Below are positions 1 to 5,846 of a DNA stretch of 7,312 nucleotides, one piece after another. A model generated the notes under the pieces. It was not told the DNA's origin. It did no database searches and saw only the letters and a list, made by a program, of their open reading frames with translations. Made by a program: the position numbers and the translations under genes. Each line of letters opens with the position of its first letter. Positions within the stretch are counted from its first letter, which is position 1. Source of the stretch: Spirochaetaceae bacterium. Lineage in GTDB: Bacteria > Spirochaetota > Spirochaetia > Treponematales > Breznakiellaceae. The stretch is from assembly GCA_031258625.1 (NCBI GenBank), contig JAIRMO010000042.1:1-7312 (forward strand), written 5' to 3'.

Positions 1-1862
1 GGAAGATCTACACCCTGGAGATTAGCTCAAGCGGAGGCCGGGCGGCCTATACACCCCAAAAGGGGGACCGGTATGTACTGACCATCACCCCGGGTAACAG
101 CCGGAGCGTGGGAACAGTCTTCAGCGCCGGGACCACCCTGACCCTGAAGCCTTCCAACGCGGACGCCCCCATGTTTACCGTTAAGGTTACGGTAACCAAA
201 GGGGGCGACGGGAGCATCAGCGCCATAACGGGAACCATCACCATTGAAAACGGGGAACCGCTGACCGGTCCGGGAACCATTTCCTCCGGCGGAAGCAGCA
301 GTGGCGGCGGTGGCGGCGGTAGCAGTGGCGGCAGCAGCTCGTCTCCCACACCGGCGGCGGCCCAATTAGCCAAGGACATCAACGCCCTGAAGGCGGGGAG
401 TGCAACGGCGGTGGGCGCCACGGTAAGGATTACCGGCAACACGTTTGTAGCGATCTCAAGCGCCCTTACCGTGCCTGCGGGGGTTACCCTTGACGTGACG
501 GCAGACGGCGCGGCGCTCGGCCTGGGCTCACAAAGTGTCGGTAACACGCCCGTAACCTTGACCGTGAACGGCACGGTAATCGCGGGGCCTAACCATGTCC
601 GCCTGGAAGACTGCCAATGGGGTGCGGCGACCATCAACGGGAGCGGGACCATCCGCCTGGATGGCACGGGCAGCCTCCTCTATGTCGAAGGTAACCATAA
701 TGTTGCCAACAGGAAAATCATCCTTGACGGCGTTACACTGGTTGGAGTGAATGACAACAGCGAGGCATTGGTGGTTGTCCGGGATGGCGGTGAGTTGGTC
801 CTGGAAAGCGGTGCGATTACGGGTAACACCCACGCAAGCGACGATTGGGCCGGTGGTGGTGGCGTTTGGGTGGATGATAGTGGAACCTTCACGATGGAAG
901 GCGGCGCGATTACGGGCAACACCGTGCAAGGCGTCAATGGGGCCTCCGGCGGCGGCGTTCACGTGCGGGAAGGAACCTTCACTATGGAAGCCGGCGAGAT
1001 TTCGGGTAACATCACCATCACCCTGCAATCCCTCGGCAATGTGGTCGGCCTCGATGGCGATCAGGCCGCAGGCGGCGGCGTTCACGTGCGGGAAGGAACC
1101 TTCACTATGAAAGGCGGTACGATTTCGGGCAACACCTCGCAAAGCGACAATAAGGCCGAGGGCGGTGGCGTAAAGATAGAACAGAGTACATTCCTCATGA
1201 GTGGCGGTACGATTTCGGGAAACGCCGCCCTACAAGGCGAGTATACTGCCGAGGGCGGTGGCGTGAGCCTTATATTTAGCGAGTTTACCATGACGGGCGG
1301 CGCGATTTTGGATAACACCGCAACAATCAGGGGTGGCGGCGTAATCATGAATCATCAAAGTACATTCACCATGACGAACGGCACGATTTCGGGCAACATC
1401 GTGCAAGGCGGCGATAGTGCCTACGGCGGAGGCGTTTTAATGCTTGATAATGGAACCTTCACTATGAAAGACGGCGCGATTTCGGGAAACACCGTGCAAG
1501 GCGGTAATTGGGCCGCGGGCGGCGGCGTTTTTGTGTCGAGTGATGATGTAACCTTCACGATGGAAGGTGGCACGATTTCGGGTAACACCGCGCAAAGCGA
1601 CGGCGTGACCATGGGTGGCGGCGTTTTTGTGGTGGATGATGGAATCTTCACTATGAAAGGCGGCAGGATACAGGGCAGCACGGACAGCGAAGGCTTCACC
1701 AAAAACACCGCCAGTACTAGTGGGGCGGCGATTTATGTTGATCCTGACATAGAAGCAAAGTGGGGCACCGGCGGCGCCTACACCAAAGGCGGCGTAACCC
1801 AGACCGGCGGCAGCGACATCGGCACATCGGACGACACGTTGATTGCGACACCCGTGCCGTAA
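1..1862 (+). CDS. Secreted-type parallel beta-helix repeat protein (5' partial)
   Basis: The reading frame is open from the first full codon at position 3 to TAA at 1860-1862, giving 619 visible residues. The true start lies upstream, so any start called inside (for example GTG at 108) is artificial. Visible residues 1-93 are beta-rich and Thr-rich. Residues about 94-116 form a Gly/Ser/Pro linker. From about residue 265 to 570 there are ten repeats of roughly 27-40 residues built on FTMxGGxISGNT, a variable turn, then GGGVxV. Asn ladders and Gly turns of this kind are typical of right-handed parallel beta-helices and resemble the GGAI/FxxN repeats of chlamydial Pmp adhesins. No C-terminal autotransporter barrel or sortase motif is visible, as the protein stops soon after the last coil, and any signal peptide would lie outside the window. 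Likely surface or secreted; adhesion or glycan binding is inference. It is followed by a strong terminator. Confidence 0.85.
   Translation, partial: KIYTLEISSSGGRAAYTPQKGDRYVLTITPGNSRSVGTVFSAGTTLTLKPSNADAPMFTVKVTVTKGGDGSISAITGTITIENGEPLTGPGTISSGGSSSGGGGGGSSGGSSSSPTPAAAQLAKDINALKAGSATAVGATVRITGNTFVAISSALTVPAGVTLDVTADGAALGLGSQSVGNTPVTLTVNGTVIAGPNHVRLEDCQWGAATINGSGTIRLDGTGSLLYVEGNHNVANRKIILDGVTLVGVNDNSEALVVVRDGGELVLESGAITGNTHASDDWAGGGGVWVDDSGTFTMEGGAITGNTVQGVNGASGGGVHVREGTFTMEAGEISGNITITLQSLGNVVGLDGDQAAGGGVHVREGTFTMKGGTISGNTSQSDNKAEGGGVKIEQSTFLMSGGTISGNAALQGEYTAEGGGVSLIFSEFTMTGGAILDNTATIRGGGVIMNHQSTFTMTNGTISGNIVQGGDSAYGGGVLMLDNGTFTMKDGAISGNTVQGGNWAAGGGVFVSSDDVTFTMEGGTISGNTAQSDGVTMGGGVFVVDDGIFTMKGGRIQGSTDSEGFTKNTASTSGAAIYVDPDIEAKWGTGGAYTKGGVTQTGGSDIGTSDDTLIATPVP
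795..1725 (+). repeat. Ten coding repeats forming the beta-helix coils
   Basis: Ten in-frame repeats can be read. Each begins with FTMxGG or a variant (the first reads LVLESG), followed by xISGNT or xITGNT, a turn of variable length and GGGVxV. The third is the longest because of an inserted segment, the sixth is the shortest, and the tenth is degenerate (RIQGST, then AAIYV) and probably caps the helix. Length variation falls in the turn between SGNT and GGGV, while the strands keep their register, as expected for a beta-helix that tolerates loop insertions. Confidence 0.85.
948..1109 (+). repeat. Exact 39-bp duplication inside the beta-helix repeats
   Basis: Positions 948-986 and 1071-1109 are identical over 39 bp, 123 bp (41 codons) apart and in frame. 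Both encode GGGVHVREGTFTM. Other repeats in the gene agree in protein but differ at the DNA level, so this pair points to a recent duplication or gene conversion of one coil. Confidence 0.9.
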
Positions 1863-1901
1863 CATGGTTTAAGGCAAAGGAAGGGGAAACAGCCCTCCGT
1901 T

Positions 1902-1927
1902 AGCCCTCCCTCCGGGGAGGGCTTTTT
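1902..1927 (+). terminator. Rho-independent terminator after the beta-helix gene
   Basis: A perfect 9-bp GC-rich stem (1902-1910 with 1915-1923), a TCCG tetraloop and a T run ending at 1927 lie 39 bp after the stop codon. A partial duplicate of the left arm (AGCCCTCC) sits just upstream at 1891-1898. It ends transcription of the upstream gene and separates it from the structured spacer that follows. Confidence 0.9.
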
Positions 1928-1930
1928 ATG

Positions 1931-1980
1931 GGCCCCCACCAGTGGGCTTTATGCCCCCGGCGGGCGGCTCCCTCCTTCGA
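1931..1980 (+). repeat. GC-rich palindromic intergenic repeat, copy 1
   Basis: This stretch has the module CCCACCAGTGGG, then CTTTATG, then CCCCCGG and a C-rich tail. The segment 1935-1960 matches, in inverted orientation, 5988-6013 at 23 of 26 positions. It also shares the run GGGCTTTATGCCCCCGG with the reverse complement of 2880-2895, apart from one base at the left edge. It directly follows the terminator. No coding potential is visible. Confidence 0.7.
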
Positions 1981-2022
1981 GAGCGATGAGGGTGAAGGCG
2001 GCCGCTAGCCTTTTCCGTCACC

Positions 2023-2226
2023 GTGGCCTTTCCTGGGCCTACGCCGTGCCGCTTCTTTTGGATTAACACGCTCAATGTTTCGCGTGCTTTTGCAGCAATT
2101 CAAAGTTTAAATAGGCATAAAGAGAAAAGACGCCTAAAAGAACTTCCGGGGGGCGGCCTGATACCTTGGCCTAAACAGCGGCCTTTATTGGGCCTGCGCC
2201 GTGGCGCCTTATTTCGTCAACACGCT
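2023..2226 (+). repeat. Degenerate direct duplication (about 50 bp, two copies)
   Basis: Positions 2023-2072 and 2178-2226 align over about 50 bp with roughly three quarters identity and one single-base gap. Shared blocks are GGCCTTT, TGGGCCT, CGCCGTG and AACACGCT. The 105 bp between them are unrelated. An open frame runs through both copies (GTG at 2023, TAG at 2278-2280), but its product is Arg/Cys-rich with no recognisable motif, so I treat it as non-coding. It may be the remnant of a mobile repeat or of a decayed gene. Confidence 0.55.
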
Positions 2227-2248
2227 ACTGCGTGCCGCTACTGCGTGC
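2223..2248 (+). repeat. 13-bp tandem duplication
   Basis: The unit CGCTACTGCGTGC occurs twice head-to-tail (2223-2235 and 2236-2248) without mismatch. It starts inside the second copy of the degenerate direct repeat. A slippage origin is likely. Confidence 0.9.
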
Positions 2249-2269
2249 GCTTATCGGGCGCCTGTCGGC

Positions 2270-2315
2270 CGGGTAAATAGCGGTTCCCCCCGGAGGGTCC
2301 CCCGCTATTTACCCG
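2270..2315. repeat. Perfect 14-bp inverted repeat (stem-loop)
   Basis: CGGGTAAATAGCGG at 2270-2283 is exactly complementary to CCGCTATTTACCCG at 2302-2315, with an 18-nt GC-rich loop. No T run follows on either strand, so it is not a standard intrinsic terminator. It could be a REP-like element, a protein-binding palindrome or a processing hairpin. Confidence 0.8.
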
Positions 2316-2423
2316 CCGCCACCCCCGCCCAAGAAACGCACGCATATGTGTGTTTTTGAGTCCCGGTATCACGGCGCGGCCCTAGAAAAGGTAAAACATA
2401 AGGACCAGCAACCGGGCCGGTTA

Positions 2424-2457
2424 ACTTTTTTGGGCGTCTTTTCTTTCCAAAAAAAGT
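2424..2457. repeat. A/T-tract inverted repeat
   Basis: ACTTTTTTGG (2424-2433) pairs with CCAAAAAAAGT (2447-2457), which has one extra A, across a 13-nt pyrimidine-rich loop. It opens the AT-rich island that contains the larger nested inverted repeat downstream. Homopolymer arms make chance pairing easier, so the functional claim is weak. Confidence 0.45.
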
Positions 2458-2469
2458 AAAAATTGCTAC

Positions 2470-2580
2470 AAAAAAAGGGAACGGTATGGTAAAAAATGAC
2501 CAAATGGTTACCGTATTGAATTAGATGACCATATCCTTCAAAACCATTTGGTCATTTTTAGATTGAACGAGCCTTTTTTT
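2470..2580. repeat. Nested AT-rich inverted repeat, MITE- or sRNA-like
   Basis: The inner arms are an 18-bp perfect inverted repeat (2492-2509 with 2542-2559, core ATGACCAAATGGTT) with a 32-nt loop. A third partial copy of the core, ATGACCAT, lies in the loop at 2525-2532. The outer arms AAAAAAAGG (2470-2478) and CCTTTTTTT (2572-2580) are also complementary, so the whole 111 bp is roughly symmetrical. The left arms are A-rich and the right arms T-rich, so a transcript from either strand would end in a U run. No open frame or target-site duplication is evident. Confidence 0.7.
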
Positions 2581-2690
2581 AAATTTTGAATTCCTGGCGC
2601 TTTTGCCGGGCGGGGAACGGCCTTCCCTCCCTGCCCCCCGCTCCTGGGTCATAACAGGGCCTATGGCCCCCCGCCGATGGGGGAGACGGG

Positions 2691-2719
2691 TTGTATTACG
2701 GGGAATAGTTGATTATACT
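2691..2719 (+). promoter_or_regulatory. Sigma-70 promoter for tyrS
   Basis: TTGTAT (2691-2696) and TATACT (2714-2719) are separated by exactly 17 bp, close to the sigma-70 consensus. Transcription would begin near 2726, giving a leader of about 180 nt before the tyrS start at 2907. This is the only strong promoter-like pair I see upstream of tyrS, and it probably also drives thpR. Confidence 0.65.
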
Positions 2720-2722
2720 GAA

Positions 2723-2756
2723 CCGGTTCCAAAACCCGAGTACGTTTTGGAACCGG
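2723..2756 (+). promoter_or_regulatory. 13-bp hairpin at the 5' end of the tyrS transcript
   Basis: CCGGTTCCAAAAC (2723-2735) is exactly complementary to GTTTTGGAACCGG (2744-2756), with an 8-nt loop. It begins 4 bp after the -10 box, so the RNA would start within or just before the left arm. It could stabilise the mRNA 5' end, act as an operator, or be part of an attenuator. Only CTTT follows, which is too short for a good terminator. I found no T-box signature (GGGTGGNACCGCG) in the leader. Confidence 0.6.
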
Positions 2757-2773
2757 CTTTAACAGCAGATGTC

Positions 2774-2905
2774 GAAGGGGGGAGCGGCCCTTCCTTCCTA
2801 CCGCCTGCTCCAGGGGCTGAAAACCCCCGAAGGGGGGCGGGCGAAGGGGGGCGCGGGATTCTCTTATGGGAACCCGCTCCGGGGGCATAAAGCCCCCTAT
2901 GGGGG
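2774..2905 (-). repeat. GC-rich palindromic repeat, two tandem units, reaching the tyrS start
   Basis: Read on the minus strand, unit a (about 2905 to 2837) begins CCCCCATAGGGGG, then CTTTATG, CCCCCGGAGCGGGT and later CCCGCGCCCCCCTTCGCC. Unit b (about 2836 to 2774) repeats the plan with CCCCCTTCGGGGG, TTTTCAG and CCCCTGGAGCAGG. Both match the plus-strand copy at 5872-5938 in module order and much of the sequence. The palindrome CCCCCTATGGGGG (2893-2905) ends one base before the tyrS ATG. An ATG at 2769 is in frame with tyrS through this repeat, but the 46 added residues are Gly/Pro/Lys-rich repeat translation and not part of the enzyme. Confidence 0.75.
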
Positions 2906-2906
2906 T

Positions 2907-4148
2907 ATGGTGAACTATATTTTAGAGAATCTTAAAACCCGCGGGTTTTTTCAGCAGTGTACCAATTCCGAGGGGCTTTCGGCCCTCTTTGACGCGGGGC
3001 CGGTTACGTTTTACGTGGGATGCGATCCCACCGGAACGAGCCTCCACATCGGCCACATGGTCCCCTTTTTCGCCTACCGGCACCTCCGGGCGGCGGGCCA
3101 CAGGGGAATAGCCCTGTTGGGGGGGGGGACCGCCCGGATTGGGGACCCTTCGGGGAAAACCGAAATGCGCCGGATGTTGACCTATGAGCGGCTTGATACC
3201 AATACTGCGGCCATAACCAAACAGTTGGACCGTTTTTTGGGCTTTGACGGCGAGGGTGCCCGGTGGGCGAATAATAAGGATTGGCTCGCGGATCTCAATT
3301 ATATCGATTTTCTCCGGGAGATAGGCAGCCATTTTTCGGTCAACCGGATGTTGAGTTTTGAGGCCTATAAACTCAGGTTGGAGACAGGGCTTTCTTTTAT
3401 CGAATTTAACTACCAGCTTTTGCAGAGTTACGATTTTTTGGAATTGTACCGCCGGTACGGCTGCCGCCTGCAAATTGGGGGGGATGATCAGTGGGGTAAT
3501 ATCGTCGCCGGGGGGGAACTTATCCGGCGTGTTGAGGGGGCCGAAGTTTTCGGTATGACTTTTCCCTTGGTAACCACCGCGGACGGCAAGAAGATGGGGA
3601 AAACCGAAAAGGGAGCGATCTTTTTGGATCCCGGCATCACCAGCCCCTATGAATTCTTCCAGTATTGGCGGAATGTGCAGGACGCGGATATCCGGCGTTT
3701 TCTCCTGATGTTTACCTTCCTGCCCGTGGAGGAGTGTGAGGCCCTCACCGCCCCCGGGCTTAACCCCAACGGGGCCAAGGAACGGCTCGCCTGGGAAGTA
3801 ACCGCCTTGATCCACGGCAGGGAGGAAGCGGACAAGGCCATGGCCGGGGCCCGGGCCGCCTTCGGCGGGGAGGGGGATAAATCCGGTATGCCCCGGGTGG
3901 ACCTCCCCCGTTCCCGGTTTGAGGCGGGATATAATGTGGTGGACCTCTTTACCGACGCGGGGCTGGCCCCGAGCAAAAGCGAGGCCCGCCGTCTGGTTCA
4001 GCAGGGGGGGGGCTTTGTATCCGGTTCCGGCGGGCTACGGGCCGTTACCGGCCTGACGGCCCTGCTCACCTTGGCCGACTTGGATGGGGATGGCGAACTG
4101 ATCCTCCGGGCGGGGAAAAAACGGTATTGCCGGGTGGTTACCACCTGA
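2907..4148 (+). CDS. tyrS: Tyrosine--tRNA ligase (TyrRS)
   Basis: This class I aminoacyl-tRNA synthetase charges tRNA-Tyr with tyrosine in the cytoplasm. It has 413 residues, normal for bacterial TyrRS. The Rossmann catalytic domain carries GCDPTGTSLHIGH (HIGH at residues 47-50), GDPSG, the tyrosine-pocket stretch YQLLQSYDFLELY and QIGGDDQWGN. The KMSKS loop reads KMGKT (residues 229-233), the E. coli-like bacterial form. The last 70 or so residues match an S4 tRNA-binding domain (APSKSEARRLVQQGG). I chose ATG 2907 (MVNYILENL) because homology begins there. The in-frame ATG at 2769 lies in repeat sequence. No AGGAGG precedes 2907, only a G run at 2901-2905 with 1-nt spacing; GTG at 2910 is an alternative. 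The gene contains unusually long G runs (up to 10). thpR follows after 42 bp. Confidence 0.96.
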   Translation: MVNYILENLKTRGFFQQCTNSEGLSALFDAGPVTFYVGCDPTGTSLHIGHMVPFFAYRHLRAAGHRGIALLGGGTARIGDPSGKTEMRRMLTYERLDTNTAAITKQLDRFLGFDGEGARWANNKDWLADLNYIDFLREIGSHFSVNRMLSFEAYKLRLETGLSFIEFNYQLLQSYDFLELYRRYGCRLQIGGDDQWGNIVAGGELIRRVEGAEVFGMTFPLVTTADGKKMGKTEKGAIFLDPGITSPYEFFQYWRNVQDADIRRFLLMFTFLPVEECEALTAPGLNPNGAKERLAWEVTALIHGREEADKAMAGARAAFGGEGDKSGMPRVDLPRSRFEAGYNVVDLFTDAGLAPSKSEARRLVQQGGGFVSGSGGLRAVTGLTALLTLADLDGDGELILRAGKKRYCRVVTT

Positions 4149-4190
4149 GCCGGTTTTACAAGCGCAATAGGCTCTTCGGGAGTATCTTTT

Positions 4191-4808
4191 ATGCGAACCT
4201 TTGTAGCTTTAGAGCTTCCCCCCGAATTTACCCGTCCTCTTTATGACGCCCTGGTAATATCGCAGGAACGTTATCCCGGTTTCCGTTGGACCAGGAAAGA
4301 GAATTACCACATAACCCTGGCCTTTTTGGGCGAACTGGATGACCGGGGAGTATCGCTTCTGGAAGAAGCCGTACAAGAAACCGTACAAAATACGGAGCCC
4401 TTTTCTATAGAGGCGGGGAACATTATCCGCTTGCCTCCCCGGGGATCCCCCCGGGTTATTGCCCTGGATATTGAAAAGGGGAAAAATGAAATACGGCTTT
4501 TAGCCGCTCGTTTTGAAGAAATTCTCGCGGCCATAGGAGAAAAGGAAGGCTGCCCCTTTAGGAAACCCGAAACCCGGCCCTATACTCCCCATCTGACCCT
4601 TGCCCGGAAAGGCGGAACCGCGCTGGAATTTCCCCGGGATGAACGGAATTGGTCTATCCGCGCCCATGGGATGATCCGGAAGGTTACGGTATATAAATCG
4701 GAATTGTACCGGGAGGGCCCCCGCTACACTGCCCTTGCCGTATTCCCCCTCGGAAACTCTACAGAATCACTCCATACATCCCCCGGTGATAAAACCTTCC
4801 GGGGTTGA
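4191..4808 (+). CDS. thpR: RNA 2',3'-cyclic phosphodiesterase (LigT/2H family)
   Basis: This is a 205-residue 2H phosphoesterase, historically called 2'-5' RNA ligase. The family opens 2',3'-cyclic phosphates on RNA ends to 2'-phosphates and can reversibly join tRNA half-molecules. Both catalytic motifs are present: HITL at residues 40-43 and HLTL at 134-137. The family N-terminus (MRTFVALELPPE), the WTRKENYHITLAFLGE block and the C-terminal strand block (KVTVYKSEL, then YTALAVFPL) are also visible. About 15 residues after the last strand (STESLHTSPGDKTFRG) extend beyond the usual end and may be unstructured. The start is supported by GGGAG at 4178-4182, 8 nt before ATG. It lies 42 bp after tyrS with no terminator or clear promoter between them, so co-transcription is likely. 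The physiological substrate is unknown. Confidence 0.9.
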   Translation: MRTFVALELPPEFTRPLYDALVISQERYPGFRWTRKENYHITLAFLGELDDRGVSLLEEAVQETVQNTEPFSIEAGNIIRLPPRGSPRVIALDIEKGKNEIRLLAARFEEILAAIGEKEGCPFRKPETRPYTPHLTLARKGGTALEFPRDERNWSIRAHGMIRKVTVYKSELYREGPRYTALAVFPLGNSTESLHTSPGDKTFRG

Positions 4809-4901
4809 ATATACGATACCCTCACCCCCGGGATGGTGGTCCGGGACATTGAGGTCCGTTTGGGCCCTTCCGCTGATGCCGGACTTTGGAACGCTTCCTT
4901 C

Positions 4902-5786
4902 CTAAAAAATTCCCCCCAGGGCAGGGGCGTTCATGTTTATGGTGATGTTTCCGACCCCTGTCCGGGATCGTATGGTACATACAGGCGCGGATCCGACAGA
5001 CAGGTTCATCGGCCCGCTGTTATTTACACGGTACTGTTTGTCCGGTGCATAAAGCCGTATGTTCCCGCTTCCGGTGAGGGCATCCACATGAAAAGAAAGC
5101 TCCCCGGGGAGGGACAGGGCTATGGCGCCGATTCCGGTCTCGAATAAAAGATCGCCGGTTACATACGCCATCCCCACGGCTATCCGTCCCAGGGAAGTCT
5201 TGAATGTCCCTGCTCCCCGGGCGGATTGAACCACGATGGAACCGCTGATGGTGTCAAGCCGCATCGAACCTTCCCCATAATCCATCTTGATGTTTCCGTT
5301 GGCCGACTTTATATGTATGTTTTCAGCCGAAACCCGTCCCAGAGTTATGGAACCGTCGGAAAGCTCGATCACCAAATTTTTTAATATAAGATCCTTTTCT
5401 GAGGTGAGGGCGCCTGAATTAATATAGATACTGCAATTTTCCCGATAAGACCGGGGGATATATACGTCGATTTTAACATTGGTCTGATTTGGTGACATCC
5501 TTGGGCCCTCTATAATAGAAAGGGCGGACCCCTCAAGGAAGATGTTTCCAAAATTTTCAGGATTCTGCTCATTCGTATACTCTTTTAGTACCAATTCATC
5601 GTTATCGCTTTCCAACAGGGTAAGGTGGGCCGTGGTATACGAAATGACAAGGGAGGTAACTCCTCTTATGTTGATAGATTTACTATGATTCTCAGGGTTA
5701 TTCTCCGAAGAAAAACCCTGAAAGGCCGCACTCAGGGTCATCAGTATCACCATGACTTTAATATTCAGCCGGGTTTTTAAAACCAT
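4902..5786 (-). CDS. Exported beta-strand repeat protein, DUF4097-like putative adhesin
   Basis: The protein has 294 residues. The N-terminus is a signal peptide: basic KTRLNIK, a hydrophobic core VMVILMTLSAAF, then a polar SSENN stretch. No lipobox cysteine is apparent, so it is probably periplasmic or released rather than a lipoprotein. The rest is short beta strands separated by Gly/Asn turns, such as LSDGSITLGRV, ANGNIKMDYGEG, ISGSIVVQSARG and GSGNIRLYA. This is the pattern of DUF4097, whose members are predicted beta-solenoids with no established activity. ATG at 5786 is preceded by AAGGAG with an 11-nt spacer, slightly long; internal Met codons at residues 12 and 16 would cut into the signal peptide. 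It is convergent with thpR (93-bp gap) and has its own promoter. Its 5' half is more AT-rich than its neighbours. Function unassigned. Confidence 0.75.
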   Translation of the reverse strand: MVLKTRLNIKVMVILMTLSAAFQGFSSENNPENHSKSINIRGVTSLVISYTTAHLTLLESDNDELVLKEYTNEQNPENFGNIFLEGSALSIIEGPRMSPNQTNVKIDVYIPRSYRENCSIYINSGALTSEKDLILKNLVIELSDGSITLGRVSAENIHIKSANGNIKMDYGEGSMRLDTISGSIVVQSARGAGTFKTSLGRIAVGMAYVTGDLLFETGIGAIALSLPGELSFHVDALTGSGNIRLYAPDKQYRVNNSGPMNLSVGSAPVCTIRSRTGVGNITINMNAPALGGIF

Positions 5787-5811
5787 AGATTTAAAATCTC
5801 CTTACCGGTAT

Positions 5812-5841
5812 AGTATACTCTAAGTAAGGCGGTATCCGCAA
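5812..5841 (-). promoter_or_regulatory. Sigma-70 promoter for the DUF4097-like gene
   Basis: On the minus strand, TTGCGG (5841-5836) and TATACT (5817-5812) are separated by 18 bp. The -10 box is a perfect copy of the one at the tyrS promoter. Transcription would start near 5805 and give a leader of roughly 20 nt containing AAGGAG. The upstream edge of the promoter borders the GC-rich repeat cluster. Confidence 0.6.
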
Positions 5842-5846
5842 CCTCA

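Larger units (their letters stand above)
1863..2906. other. 1-kb gene-free, structure-rich intergenic region
   Basis: No convincing gene is present. The short open frames here (2023-2280 and 2603-2890 on the plus strand) consist of repeat sequence, show no family motif and have no good ribosome-binding site. Composition changes sharply: GC-rich repeat sequence at 1931-1980, mixed sequence at 2020-2320, an AT-rich island at about 2420-2590, then GC-rich again. The contents are a terminator, a GC-rich palindromic repeat, a degenerate direct duplication, a 13-bp tandem repeat, three inverted repeats, a promoter with a hairpin at the predicted transcript start, and two repeat units reaching the tyrS start codon. 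Each is listed separately. Confidence 0.75.

Noticed and set aside
47..1142. Minus-strand open frames of about 200 codons opposite the beta-helix gene (47-667 and 528-1142)
   Set aside because: They mirror the Gly-rich repeats of the real gene, show repeated Arg/His- or Pro-rich translations and have no signal or domain.
2023..2280. Small plus-strand gene starting GTG 2023
   Set aside because: It spans a degenerate direct repeat and ends inside an inverted repeat. There is no Shine-Dalgarno and no recognisable protein feature.
2769..2906. N-terminal extension of tyrS from ATG 2769
   Set aside because: The 46 extra residues translate the GC-rich repeat units, and TyrRS similarity begins only at MVNYILENL (2907).
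2726..2906. T-box riboswitch in the tyrS leader
   Set aside because: The conserved T-box sequence and antiterminator/terminator pair are absent, and the leader is mostly repeat sequence.
1863..2906. CRISPR array, tRNA or rRNA in the large spacer
   Set aside because: There are no regularly spaced identical repeats, no cloverleaf with a CCA-type acceptor stem and no rRNA-like conserved segments.
2922..3815. Long minus-strand open frame (297 codons) opposite tyrS
   Set aside because: It lies entirely within tyrS and arises from its GC-rich codon use. The product is Pro/Gly-rich with no family motif and no ribosome-binding site.
4781..4804. Possible terminator at the end of thpR (CCCCGG with CCGGGG)
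   Set aside because: The stem is only 6 bp with a 12-nt loop, overlaps the coding sequence and is not followed by a T run.
4833..5147. Plus-strand open frame of 104 codons after thpR
   Set aside because: It overlaps the 3' end of the minus-strand DUF4097-like gene, which has a signal peptide, promoter and family pattern, so this is the antisense shadow.
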